Shown: positions 1 through 8,836 of the stretch, one piece after another | How positions within the stretch are numbered: position 1 is the stretch's first letter | Layout of the letters: each line of letters opens with the position of its first letter | Assembly (NCBI RefSeq): GCF_900113275.1 | Contig: NZ_FOOU01000005.1 | Location: 124,001-188,000 of the forward strand | Direction of reading: 5' to 3' | DNA length: 64,000 nt | Source of the DNA: Neptunomonas qingdaonensis | GTDB lineage: Bacteria > Pseudomonadota > Gammaproteobacteria > Pseudomonadales > Balneatricaceae | The notes under the pieces: model-generated | Told to the model about the DNA's origin: nothing | The model's input: only the letters and a program-made list of their open reading frames with translations | Database searches by the model: none | Translations under genes and position numbers: made by a program

Positions 1-2216
1 GATCCAGACCGCATGTTATAGATGCGTATGGACGTATCGTCGGCAATGACTAACTGGTCTCCATAGACATCAAAGGGAGCAGGCTTCATACGGTGTCGCA
101 GTGTTGGCGAATAAGGGTCGCTCATATCAAATATCTGAATCCCTTCTTTATTACTGACAACGAGTTGCTCACTGACTAATCGAACAGACCCCGCATTTTG
201 CATCGCTAGCGTGGCGATCTCGGTAGGTTTTTGGGGGTCGTGAACCGAGATAATCGCAACGCGATCTGGAAATGCAGCGTATACAAAGTGGAGGTCTTGC
301 TCATACGCAGTTGGTGGCTTATCTGCTTTAAAATAACCGACCGCTTCTGCGCGACTGACGGACATCATTATCGACATAGGTGATTTTTCCGACGGTTTAC
401 CATCAACTTTCATAAATTTTGCTGAAGGCGGTATGCGCATGTGATGCGCATTTTCTGCATAGATACTTGTGTGAAGGCTGGTGCCCCGTCCGTCCAGAAT
501 GTGAATCACAGTATCACGTGACATCCCTCCTATACGCACTTCAAGTGAGTGATCTGGCGTGATTGTGCCATCTAAATAAGTGTCGATATTATTAATGATG
601 CCGCCAAAATTCTCATACCAATCAGGTGGCGGCATATTTTCAGGCTTTCTAAAACAACCCAGCTCGCTGATAACAGACGAATGTAACCCACCATAAAGCT
701 GGCCAGTGAGTGCAACTGAGTAGTGACGATCGTAGAGGTCGTTGCAGAAAATGATGACCTGCCCCGTGTGGACAGCGGTGTCGGGACTGTTGTAATGGAC
801 TTTGAGCAAAGCAGAATCGCCTGCTGGTAGATGAAGCGGAAATTGGGCGTTGGTCGCCAGTTCAAATACGCTGTCTGGATCTTCTATCGCGATGCCACAT
901 ATCCACAAGGGGGCTTCGCCAATGTTTCTTATGTTTAGCCCAGCTTCTACACCAGATTGCTCATATAGATGAGCAGATTGTGTGTATCCCATAACCCCTC
1001 CACAGGGGTTGATTCTGCTCCTATCGAGGACAAGTGATAGACTATTGGCGACTTGGATCTCGCCGTTACCCACAAGCCCTATGTGCGAATCCGTACCAGA
1101 ACAGGCTAGGAACTGTTGACCATAACTAAACGTGCTAACACTAAGGTTGGGTGCTACTTCTGCGTGTGCAATTGGGGTTGGCGGTGGCTGGTTATCGTCT
1201 GTGATGGTAACAGGGATAATACCCGAACCAGCGGCGAATATGTGAGCGTTGACCGTAATCTGTTCGATATCATCGGCATCTGTTTCAATGGATAAATCCG
1301 CGTAACCGAGCGCGTAGGACTCGGTCGCAATGCTGCCTAATCTGTAGAAGCCAACCACTTTGAACCAGATAGGATGATCCGCCATATTGTCGCTGACGAA
1401 ACCTTCGTGCCAAGGCATGAACAGTTCCCCCTCCACATTGTCACCGGTCCAGAAGGCGCGTGTTTCGGTTGTAGCGATCCAGTTGTCTATTCCCGTGTCT
1501 GAATCCTGCGTGAAGTCGATCTGCGTTAACTCTTGATTGACACGCGCAAGTATGAGGCGATCATCTACACTAATGTGCCAATCTGCAGATCCTCTAGGGT
1601 CATCTTCAAAATCCTCCATAAACCGGTTGCGATTCACGCCGTTGTCTGTACTAAACTCTAAACCAATTACCAACGTCGGTTCGCTTTGACGATCGGCGGA
1701 GTTCATGTCCACATTAGGGATGCGTAACAAAGGAGAATCTACCAGTTCGGTATCGGTTGCTAGCAGCGCACCCAGTGGCACAATGGGGGCAAAATCACTA
1801 AGAACCGGGTTGAGATAAACTATCGCAGCATTCTGCAACTTTTGTTTGTTATCAGAGGTTAGCACCTCGCCTAACTCAAATAAAATGTCATGGTAGCCGA
1901 GTATTAACCGGAATGATTGTGCGTCCTCTTCATCCGCTTCAGCCGTTATCTTTAATTGAAGGTGTGCATTGACTAACGCAGGTGGTTCGCTAAGTTTGAT
2001 GCCGAGCATTAAGTATAAATTGCTTTCATCATCTTTATGAAAGAACGTTTCATTTGGATCAGGATGGGTATAAACAAGGATTTCAGCAAGGGTGACGTCG
2101 ATGTTTCCCAGGCAGTTTATAATCGGGCTGGTTTTGATAGCCTCTTCAGCTCGCTTGTGGAAAATCTCGCTACCTAAGCTAATAACGACACTCATACGTG
2201 AGCCAGGTAATGCCAT
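1..2216 (-). CDS. Large ASH/LVIVD-repeat protein, C-terminus beyond window edge
   Basis: The frame is open from an ATG at 2216 to the window edge, giving 738 visible residues. An AAGGGGA ribosome site 6 bases upstream fixes the start. No signal peptide or membrane segment follows. The first ~400 residues resemble nothing I recognise. Residues ~420-510 read like an ASH/choice-of-anchor-D Ig-like domain (NIRNIGEAPLWICGI, ending VALTGQL). Residues ~635-738 contain at least three beta-propeller blades of LVIVD type, for example EGIQIFDMSDPYSPT. LVIVD propellers are usually binding or scaffold surfaces. It lies about 100 bases downstream of the GH19 lysozyme on the same strand, so co-transcription is plausible. 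The function is unknown; the coding call is secure, the domain calls are by eye. Confidence 0.8.
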   Translation of the reverse strand, partial: MALPGSRMSVVISLGSEIFHKRAEEAIKTSPIINCLGNIDVTLAEILVYTHPDPNETFFHKDDESNLYLMLGIKLSEPPALVNAHLQLKITAEADEEDAQSFRLILGYHDILFELGEVLTSDNKQKLQNAAIVYLNPVLSDFAPIVPLGALLATDTELVDSPLLRIPNVDMNSADRQSEPTLVIGLEFSTDNGVNRNRFMEDFEDDPRGSADWHISVDDRLILARVNQELTQIDFTQDSDTGIDNWIATTETRAFWTGDNVEGELFMPWHEGFVSDNMADHPIWFKVVGFYRLGSIATESYALGYADLSIETDADDIEQITVNAHIFAAGSGIIPVTITDDNQPPPTPIAHAEVAPNLSVSTFSYGQQFLACSGTDSHIGLVGNGEIQVANSLSLVLDRSRINPCGGVMGYTQSAHLYEQSGVEAGLNIRNIGEAPLWICGIAIEDPDSVFELATNAQFPLHLPAGDSALLKVHYNSPDTAVHTGQVIIFCNDLYDRHYSVALTGQLYGGLHSSVISELGCFRKPENMPPPDWYENFGGIINNIDTYLDGTITPDHSLEVRIGGMSRDTVIHILDGRGTSLHTSIYAENAHHMRIPPSAKFMKVDGKPSEKSPMSIMMSVSRAEAVGYFKADKPPTAYEQDLHFVYAAFPDRVAIISVHDPQKPTEIATLAMQNAGSVRLVSEQLVVSNKEGIQIFDMSDPYSPTLRHRMKPAPFDVYGDQLVIADDTSIRIYNMRSG

Positions 2217-2318
2217 GATATTTCCCCTTATATTGCATCAAATATACTGAACCAAGGCTATTTGCTCCGAAACTTCACCTGACGAAGCCTTGGTACTCCT
2301 TGTTTTTATGCATCTATT

Positions 2319-3107
2319 TTATTTCCGTAATGCATCCCAGGTCTTTTGCCCGACAATTCCATCCGCTGTAAGACCATTATTTTTTTGAACCATCATGACG
2401 GCTAGCTCGGTGGCTGGGCCAAAATCACTATCGATTGAAAGGTCAAAGCCTTTAGATATCAATAGCTCTTGTAACTCGATGACTGCATTTCCAAAAGAGC
2501 CGCGACGAAGGACTGTGGTATTTCCACCCTCGTTGAGTGAAACCCTGATGCCCTCGATGCCGGCAAGAGACGTTTTAGCCTTTTGCAGATATTTACGTCG
2601 ATCTTCCAGACCATTAAGGCCGCCATTGACAAGTTTTGTCGCTTTTATCAAATCATCCCGGTCGGCAGCGGCATTTATGTTTCGGCTTTTCCAGTATTCA
2701 CACGCAATTCTTAAAGAAGTAACAGGTTCTGCCGCAAGCTCTGGATTATCTTCTAATGGCAAATTTAGTTTTTTACCGATCTCCCGATAATTTGCGCGAC
2801 CCGTTAGCTGAATGAGCCCTCGGCCTTTATAGCGCTTGCCGTCACCCTTCTTAACATTGCCCAGGTCTTGGCGGCCTTCATAAGCAGCCCCTGAAGCAAA
2901 CTCTTCTGTCGTCCGAAAACCTGCACATTCATGGGCTACTTGCCCCATGAAATGTGCAATGCGCAGTTTTGTATTGATAGCGTAAAAATCGAGTATAGAA
3001 GAAAAAACAGATGACACCTCACCCACGATACGTAATTGAGATGCAGCCTTCGAACCTGAAAAACGAGGGGCAACAGACATAATAAAATCGCCATCTATAG
3101 GTATCAT
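2319..3107 (-). CDS. GH19-type lysozyme/endolysin with C-terminal peptidoglycan-binding domain
   Basis: A 262-residue cell-wall hydrolase. Residues ~45-185 form a GH19 chitinase/lysozyme-like domain: the first acid is in GQVAHECAGF, the second in YEGRQDLGN, and the KGRGLIQLTGRANY segment is the family signature. Residues ~200-260 form a PG_binding_1 domain (GNAVIELQELLISKG, then DGIVGQKTWDAL). No signal peptide is visible, as in phage endolysins, which leave the cell through a holin or a contractile machine. The frame opens at 3122, but GAGGA sits 8 bases before the ATG at 3107, so 3107 is preferred. No holin or spanin gene is nearby. It could be a prophage remnant, a toxin, or a partner of the downstream propeller protein. 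Confidence 0.85.
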   Translation of the reverse strand: MIPIDGDFIMSVAPRFSGSKAASQLRIVGEVSSVFSSILDFYAINTKLRIAHFMGQVAHECAGFRTTEEFASGAAYEGRQDLGNVKKGDGKRYKGRGLIQLTGRANYREIGKKLNLPLEDNPELAAEPVTSLRIACEYWKSRNINAAADRDDLIKATKLVNGGLNGLEDRRKYLQKAKTSLAGIEGIRVSLNEGGNTTVLRRGSFGNAVIELQELLISKGFDLSIDSDFGPATELAVMMVQKNNGLTADGIVGQKTWDALRK

Positions 3108-3521
3108 ATTCATTATCCTCATAAGTCAGTGCTTCAATTAAACCGATACAATTATTTTGTACGGTTATCGCCTGGCGCAACTTATTGCGCGATGCTCGCT
3201 CCCACCATGTGATTAGAAGGCTACTTACTACTACTGCAGCAAGCTTCGCGCCAAGAAACACATTACCTAAGGAACTGAATTAAATAGGAATATCCAATGT
3301 AAGCGGATCGTTTATTTGCCTGGACGGGTCAGAATCGCCCCACTTTTTTCAATGAACAATCACAACAGAGTGATCTTTTGAAGGACAATCAATGGGTTAC
3401 TGATATTCGGATTTGGGAGCTTCCGGGTCATAAATAACCCGGCTATTGCAGGGAACAAAGCACGTTATTTTGATTATTTTAAATGACAAATAAAAAGCTG
3501 ACGGTGGAATTTTTCGGAAGG
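3108..3521. other. Gene-poor spacer with a short hairpin
   Basis: About 410 bases upstream of the lysozyme without a convincing gene. The only structure seen is a perfect 6-bp hairpin with an 8-base loop at 3423-3442 (CCGGGT paired with ACCCGG). It has no T-run, so I do not call it a terminator. The lysozyme promoter should lie here, but I could not identify boxes with confidence. Confidence 0.4.
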
Positions 3522-3716
3522 TTAGGCTTCATCTTCACTATAAACATTAACGGCAAGCTCACCATTAACACTTTCAGAAACCAAAAAAATGATGGGCTTA
3601 CAACATACCTGGCAATCTTCAATATACTGCTGATCCATGTCGGTCGGATCAATGAGAACGTCAATCATCTCACCACAGTAAGGACATGATATGGATGTCT
3701 CAGTTAATTGATTCAA
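3522..3716 (-). CDS. CPXCG motif-containing cysteine-rich protein
   Basis: A 64-residue protein with the CPYCG motif near the N-terminus and a second cysteine pair (DCQVCCKP) about 25 residues later, the layout of the Cys_rich_CPXG family (PF14255). The four cysteines probably bind one zinc ion. The family is widespread in proteobacteria and its role is unknown. The frame begins with TTG; an AAGGGGAG ribosome site 9 bases upstream supports this start. The acidic C-terminus (YSEDEA) is also typical of the family. It stands alone on the minus strand between the lysozyme and the divergent lipoprotein operon. Confidence 0.85.
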   Translation of the reverse strand: MNQLTETSISCPYCGEMIDVLIDPTDMDQQYIEDCQVCCKPIIFLVSESVNGELAVNVYSEDEA

Positions 3717-3760
3717 TTTGTACGACTCCCCTTATTTACCAGAATATAAATTCTTGAGTT

Positions 3761-3780
3761 GTGGGTTAACAATAACCCAC
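3761..3780. other. Perfect 8-bp hairpin with tetraloop
   Basis: GTGGGTTA and TAACCCAC pair around the loop ACAA. It lies upstream of the CPXCG gene and upstream of the lipoprotein operon, in the spacer between two divergent genes. No T-run follows on either strand. It may be an operator or an mRNA leader structure. Confidence 0.5.
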
Positions 3781-3924
3781 TTGCTGCCTAGGCAACCCGC
3801 ATTGGCTAAGCCTATGTATCAATTACAAAATATTCCTTTAAATGGCGGTTTTCAAGGCAATTCTTATCATCTTCTGGATGATTTTCGACCCAGTTTTTAA
3901 CCTAGATCTACATTTAGGCGTTAA

Positions 3925-3938
3925 TAACCAATTGGTTA
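3925..3938. promoter_or_regulatory. 14-bp perfect palindrome upstream of the lipoprotein/transporter operon
   Basis: TAACCAATTGGTTA is a perfect palindrome about 66 bases before the first start codon of the 4.0-9.9 kb operon. Its size and position suit a dimeric repressor or activator site. No regulator gene is adjacent, so the cognate protein is unknown. Confidence 0.4.
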
Positions 3939-4004
3939 CTTATTGGCATGTTTTTCGCTGCTACTTAAGGGAAATAGCTGTTTACCAAAGAAGAGGCGAC
4001 AGCC

Positions 4005-4766
4005 ATGAAAAAGAATGCTGATTTTTTACCCCTGCTTTTAATGGTCGCGTTGAGTGCACTTGTCGCAGGATGTACAACCGCACGAGTTGAGTATGATCGA
4101 ATGACTGGAACTCAGTATCCTCAGCCCGTCACGGTTTCTGGCGATCAGGTGGACCTTACTTCTATCTATTGGCAGGGTGAGCGGATTGTCACCGTCACTG
4201 AAGATAATACGAATATTGCCGTATTGACCGGACCGGCAAACCCTCTCGATCCCAACCAATACGACTATATAAACCGTGCTGAGATCGAAACACTGGAAAC
4301 GGCAAATCGAGCGGACCCCATTGGCTCATCTACTTTCAACTGTGGTCTCTGGAATCGTTTTACCTGCACCCGTTATCACTTGTACGGCGTTGTCGTTAAC
4401 CATTATTGGGAAGGAGATTGCGGCACGGCATGTCGTGACACCGGGTTGTTAGGCGTGATGTACGCCGGCGCAAGTGGAATCACTAATGATCGATCTGCGT
4501 TTGTGGGTTTTTGGAGAAATTCTACAGTGAATTCAGATAATGGAAAATTTCTCCGTTCCACTGCCCATGAGATTGGTCATGCATTTAATAACAATCACTG
4601 TGATGGTGACGGTTCGATGACCATCATGAATCAAACAGGCGTTGTTGGAAATACTTACAACTATCAATTTTCTGCCACCAGCTTGGATCATCTTCAAAAT
4701 CATGCTGATACAGCTGTTTGGCCCGGATTAGGCGCAAGAGACTACGCCTGTCCGCACAGCCATTAA
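4005..4766 (+). CDS. Secreted zincin-type metallopeptidase lipoprotein
   Basis: A 253-residue protein with a lipoprotein signal peptide (LLLMVALSALVAGC, lipobox cysteine at residue 23). The zinc-binding motif HEIGHAFNNNH gives ligands H188, H192 and H198 with catalytic E189, and SMTIMNQ about 13 residues later fits a Met-turn, so it is a metzincin-like peptidase. Cysteines at NCGLWNRFTC, DCGTAC and near the zinc site may form disulfides, in keeping with an envelope location. Two bases separate its stop from the start of the next gene's ribosome site overlap region, so the two are probably translated together. The substrate is unknown. It is the first gene of a four-gene plus-strand run. Confidence 0.85.
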   Translation: MKKNADFLPLLLMVALSALVAGCTTARVEYDRMTGTQYPQPVTVSGDQVDLTSIYWQGERIVTVTEDNTNIAVLTGPANPLDPNQYDYINRAEIETLETANRADPIGSSTFNCGLWNRFTCTRYHLYGVVVNHYWEGDCGTACRDTGLLGVMYAGASGITNDRSAFVGFWRNSTVNSDNGKFLRSTAHEIGHAFNNNHCDGDGSMTIMNQTGVVGNTYNYQFSATSLDHLQNHADTAVWPGLGARDYACPHSH

Positions 4767-4777
4767 GGAGGATGAAA

Positions 4778-5782
4778 ATGACTAATATTTCAGTATTTGC
4801 AAGTGTGGTTATTTCATTAACCATCCTTATGGCTGGGTGCGTATCACCTGCTGGTCAGGGATTGAACCTTGGAGATCCGGCGTCCGTGGGCAGTGCCAGC
4901 CCGGCAGCTTCATTATCCCAAGGCTCTGCTCTTGAATTGGTGGCCGAACCTCTCAAGCACACCGTTAAATTAGGCGAGCCTGTTTACTTGGCCCTGCACG
5001 TGACTAATGCAGGCAATGAACCCGTTAGGCTGGTTGGCAGCCTGCGTCCCGGTGAAGGGCTAGTTGAAGTTTCAGCAGCCTATGAACAGGGAAAATCAAT
5101 TACATTGGCACCACTCACAGAAAGTGATTTTGAAAATACTGTTTTGCTGGAGTCTGGTCAGACTATCGGTAATACTTTCCCGATATTTTTTGGTGCCAAT
5201 GGTTGGAACTTTAAGGCACCAGGCAAGTACCAAATTTCAGTACGCCTGCTTGTACCCACTGATGGCAAGTTCATCTATTTTGATTCGAAAGCCGTCGATT
5301 TATATGTCACTGCCGCCGAATCCGGAAAATTATTATTTGCAGCGGATCAGAGAACGTTAATTGAATCCGGCAAGTTCCTGCTATGGCGAACTGGTGACCA
5401 TTTAGAAAGCGGCATTAAACATCTCCAAATGGTCTCGGATAAATACCCACGCTCATCAATTGCATCTTATAACTCAGCAGCACTAGCGAATAATCTCAGC
5501 GAGCCTTTTACAAACTACCTGGTTGGTGAAGTACGAGTTCCTAACTGTTCAATGGCTGACGAGTACCGCAAGCAGATCAATTATGATTTACTCCCCACGA
5601 ATCTCCTTGTAGAGGATTCAATCTCGCGAGCCAAGTGTCATGCAGAAAAAGCAAACTGGAAGGGTACACGGAGTGCTTTGAATAGAGGTTCAAAGCTCGT
5701 TGGTGATCGCTCTGAATTCAGTGGTTATTTTAAAAGCATTGAGGAAATGAAACGAAACTTAGAAAGGCATATATCCAACTAA
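4778..5782 (+). CDS. Lipoprotein with Ig-like and helical-repeat regions
   Basis: The AAGGAGG ribosome site at 4765-4771 overlaps the stop codon of the preceding peptidase and points to the ATG at 4778, giving 334 residues; the frame upstream of it is not coding. A lipoprotein signal follows (ISLTILMAGC). Residues ~50-175 look like an Ig-like beta domain of the kind used for intermolecular contacts (LGEPVYLALHVTNAGNEPVRL, broken here: LGEPVYLALHVTNAG then NEPVRL). Residues ~190-330 are helical with a TPR-like start (ESGIKHLQMVSDKYPRSS). I recognise no family. Coupling to the metallopeptidase suggests a joint envelope role, perhaps as inhibitor, chaperone or scaffold; that is inference. Confidence 0.8.
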   Translation: MTNISVFASVVISLTILMAGCVSPAGQGLNLGDPASVGSASPAASLSQGSALELVAEPLKHTVKLGEPVYLALHVTNAGNEPVRLVGSLRPGEGLVEVSAAYEQGKSITLAPLTESDFENTVLLESGQTIGNTFPIFFGANGWNFKAPGKYQISVRLLVPTDGKFIYFDSKAVDLYVTAAESGKLLFAADQRTLIESGKFLLWRTGDHLESGIKHLQMVSDKYPRSSIASYNSAALANNLSEPFTNYLVGEVRVPNCSMADEYRKQINYDLLPTNLLVEDSISRAKCHAEKANWKGTRSALNRGSKLVGDRSEFSGYFKSIEEMKRNLERHISN

Positions 5783-5872
5783 CATAGTTATCGAAACTCC
5801 TTTTCGAGAGCAATGGGTATCTTCTTAAATGTATACCCTTCATCTGATCAACAACGGTGCAGGGAGGCGCAT

Positions 5873-8836
5873 TTGAAAACCTCATCCAAGGCACTCGTAT
5901 GCTCGGTATTGCTGATGATGGTTGTGATGAGCTTGATCGTCATCATGAGCCTTTTTCAATTTCACACAACCCTAACCCAACTCATCCAAAGTAAGTTAAC
6001 CGTTGTTAGCGAAAACATAGTCGATTCCGTGGAAGGTGCTATCGACCTAGGACTGTCACTCCCCGAGTTAAATAACGCCAATGCGCTTATCGTGCGGGGC
6101 AAGAAAAGCGATCCGCAAATTAATGTCATTGATATCTTTGTCCCCAGTGGCGAAATTCTGTTTTCCACTGCCCCTCAGCATATCGGAAAAATTATTATAC
6201 CTGATGTCCTAGCGGCTCAAAGAAGAAGCACTGAGCGCACGTGGGGAATTGACAATGAAACAGAATTCGTCAGTGGTATGACGCTAACCGACAGTATCGG
6301 GCAAGCCATTGCTGGGGTTGTCTTAACCTACTCAAAGACTGGGTTCAGTAACAAGGTCTCAGATTTTACCGAATCCCTACTACTCAGTGCATTTATAGCC
6401 ACTACCCTTTTCGTCGGTTTCGTCTACTTCGGCATTCGATTGTGCTTCCGCGATCTGGACCAATACATGGAGAGAGTCAATGATAGGATGAAGAGCGGAT
6501 ATTCAGAGCCATCTGAAGTCAATGTAATGCCTCTGCTTTATTCATTAGCCGATACGCTTCCTGATCCCAGAGTTATTGAGCAAAAAATAAAGGCTTCTGT
6601 CCATCAAATGGAACAGGCATATATACAAATAAACGCCATTGATAGAGACGTAGCTAAGGCTGAAAAACAACAACTCAAGGATAAAGCGAAGAAACAACCC
6701 GCTATTACCAAGACGCAAACTGAATCAGGATATGGTAACCGACTTATCCAGCGTTTGATTATATTGAGCATTATAATGGCACTTTGCTCGATGACCGTTG
6801 CCGGACTGGCGCTCCGTGATTTCAATCGTTTGCTGACACCAGAGCTTGGATACAAGGCCCGTATGATAGGTCGAACTGTGGAGGCCGACCTGACTCGGGC
6901 TTTGAGTTATGGTATTCCCTTTGATCAGATTTACGGAGCTAATTCCTATCTCAAGGGTGTGGTCAACGATCATGACGAACTGATCTATACGGCTATTACT
7001 CGGCCTGATGGAACTTCGCTCTACCAAGGAGGAGTCATTGATGACAGCACTCTGATCTCTTTAGGAAATGCTACATTAACTATTAAAAATAAGGGTGTTG
7101 ATGAGGTAATAGAATTGGATGGTACTTTTGACCATATTATCCCGATCAAAACAGTCGCCGGCACCATCATAGGCAACGTACACGTAGGCATCGACGGAAA
7201 ATTCGTGCAACGTCAGTTAGATGATATTTTTTTCGATATTGTCGTAATTTTACTGTCTGCTGTGCTGGTCACTTTCGAGATAATGCTGGCAATGGTGTTG
7301 ATGTACGGTACGGCCCCTATCCAGCAACTAAACCTCTTGCTGGATAGGCTATCGCAAGGCGATTTCTCACATGTGATTGTCATGCATACGCGCTGCGCTA
7401 TCAGTCGTACAGTCAATAGGCTAGCAAGGGATTCTCAGGCTTTACATAAAGCGTATTGGAGTGCTTGTTTTCGAACGGGTGACTCTGCCGCTTCAAATCG
7501 TTCCGCTTTATCCTTGATCGAAATGAGCCCCCGCCTGGATGACATTGGGACCCGCTTCGGTCTGTCGATCAACGGGCCTATACCCCTTCGTCAAGCCGTA
7601 CCCAGTGATATCCGGCTACCGCTGTTCTTGTTTGCGTTTGCGGAGGAGTTGCAGAAGTCGTTTTTGCCGTTGTTTGTGCGTGAGTTATACACTCCCGTTT
7701 CCTGGTTGAATGAACCGATCATCATTAGCCTGCCCATCACCGTTTATTTAGCGGTACTCGCCATTGCTGCGCCGCTTGCCGGTGGGTGGGCTGAACGCTA
7801 CGGCTGTCGCAGGCTGTTTTTGGCAGGCTTAATACCTTCAGTTGCAGGCTTTATCGGCTGTTCGCTGGCTAGCAGTATCACCGAACTCGTGGTCTGGCGG
7901 GGAGTAACTGCGCTTGGTTACGCCATGATTACCATCGGGTGCCAGGACTATGTCATTGCTCACAGTAATGCTCATAGATGGAGGAAAAACATGGTTCTGT
8001 TTATTGGCATTATTATGAGTGCGACCATGTGTGGGACTGCGATAGGTGGTATTTTAGCCGACCGGCTTGGTTATCAGACCGTCTTCGTTCTCGCTGCAAT
8101 GGTCGCCCTATTCGCTGGGATTACTGCCGCCTACTCTCTGATAGACAATTCACAATCAAAAGCCAACGTAAAGATGGGTGATCAAGGAACTCATCTCAAG
8201 GGTCGCCTACGTGCTACTCTGGCGGTGCTTTCTAATGTGCGTTTTGTCTTATTTCTGCTGTGCATTGCCATACCTGCGAACGTGCTGATTGCCGCTTATT
8301 TGTGGTATTTGGTACCACTCTACCTTTCTGATCTAGGCGCCAGCGCCTCCGAAATCGCTCGAGTGATAATGCTTTACTACCTGCTGATCATCGTTGTTGG
8401 GCCGATAACAACACGGTTGGCAGATCGATCAGAGTCTTTGGCGTTATGTGTTGGCTTGGGTTCATTTTTATCGTCAATTGGTCTGGTTATTTTTAATGAC
8501 TGGCAAAGTACCTGGGCCGTTGTTATTTCTGTGACAATAATAGGGTTGACTCATGCACTGACGAAGGGAGCGCAAATTCCGCTGGCCCTGACTATTTGCT
8601 CAGCTGAAATAGACGCCGTAGGACGGACAACGGTCTTGGGCTTCTTACGCTTCTTTGAGCGAATTGGCAGCGTATTAGGCATTTTGGTATCTGCGATGAT
8701 CATTGCGCATTATGGGTATGCAGTAAGTATTGGTTTAACCGGCGCTTTAGTTTCGGGAGCTGCCCTGTTGTTTTTAGTCATGCATTTGGCAGACAACAAA
8801 AAGCGCGCAAAAGCACATTTAGGTGAACAGCAATGA
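5873..8836 (+). CDS. Fusion of two sensor modules and HAMP with an MFS transporter
   Basis: Up to 1007 residues if the ATG at 5813 is used; the TTG at 5873 is preferred because AGGGAGG lies 5 bases before it and the membrane segment follows directly. Numbering from 5813: TM1 ~28-48, extracytoplasmic sensor region ~50-185, TM2 ~188-212, coiled linker, TM3 ~313-335, second sensor region ~340-470 of single-Cache character (RPDGTSLYQGG, GNVHVGIDGKFV), TM4 ~475-499, HAMP-like ~501-545, then an MFS body ~600-1000 with motif A copies (GGWAERYGCRRL and ADRLGYQTV). Chemoreceptor-like input is thus joined to a transporter instead of a kinase or methyl-accepting output. Its last 4 bases overlap the binding-protein gene. 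The transported compound is unknown; architecture is certain at the reading-frame level. Confidence 0.85.
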   Translation: MKTSSKALVCSVLLMMVVMSLIVIMSLFQFHTTLTQLIQSKLTVVSENIVDSVEGAIDLGLSLPELNNANALIVRGKKSDPQINVIDIFVPSGEILFSTAPQHIGKIIIPDVLAAQRRSTERTWGIDNETEFVSGMTLTDSIGQAIAGVVLTYSKTGFSNKVSDFTESLLLSAFIATTLFVGFVYFGIRLCFRDLDQYMERVNDRMKSGYSEPSEVNVMPLLYSLADTLPDPRVIEQKIKASVHQMEQAYIQINAIDRDVAKAEKQQLKDKAKKQPAITKTQTESGYGNRLIQRLIILSIIMALCSMTVAGLALRDFNRLLTPELGYKARMIGRTVEADLTRALSYGIPFDQIYGANSYLKGVVNDHDELIYTAITRPDGTSLYQGGVIDDSTLISLGNATLTIKNKGVDEVIELDGTFDHIIPIKTVAGTIIGNVHVGIDGKFVQRQLDDIFFDIVVILLSAVLVTFEIMLAMVLMYGTAPIQQLNLLLDRLSQGDFSHVIVMHTRCAISRTVNRLARDSQALHKAYWSACFRTGDSAASNRSALSLIEMSPRLDDIGTRFGLSINGPIPLRQAVPSDIRLPLFLFAFAEELQKSFLPLFVRELYTPVSWLNEPIIISLPITVYLAVLAIAAPLAGGWAERYGCRRLFLAGLIPSVAGFIGCSLASSITELVVWRGVTALGYAMITIGCQDYVIAHSNAHRWRKNMVLFIGIIMSATMCGTAIGGILADRLGYQTVFVLAAMVALFAGITAAYSLIDNSQSKANVKMGDQGTHLKGRLRATLAVLSNVRFVLFLLCIAIPANVLIAAYLWYLVPLYLSDLGASASEIARVIMLYYLLIIVVGPITTRLADRSESLALCVGLGSFLSSIGLVIFNDWQSTWAVVISVTIIGLTHALTKGAQIPLALTICSAEIDAVGRTTVLGFLRFFERIGSVLGILVSAMIIAHYGYAVSIGLTGALVSGAALLFLVMHLADNKKRAKAHLGEQQ

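Noticed and set aside
3019-3261. 80-residue minus-strand frame upstream of the lysozyme
   Set aside because: Overlaps the lysozyme start out of frame; no family features.
3718-3900. 60-residue plus-strand frame
   Set aside because: No ribosome site and low-complexity content; it spans the hairpin at 3761.
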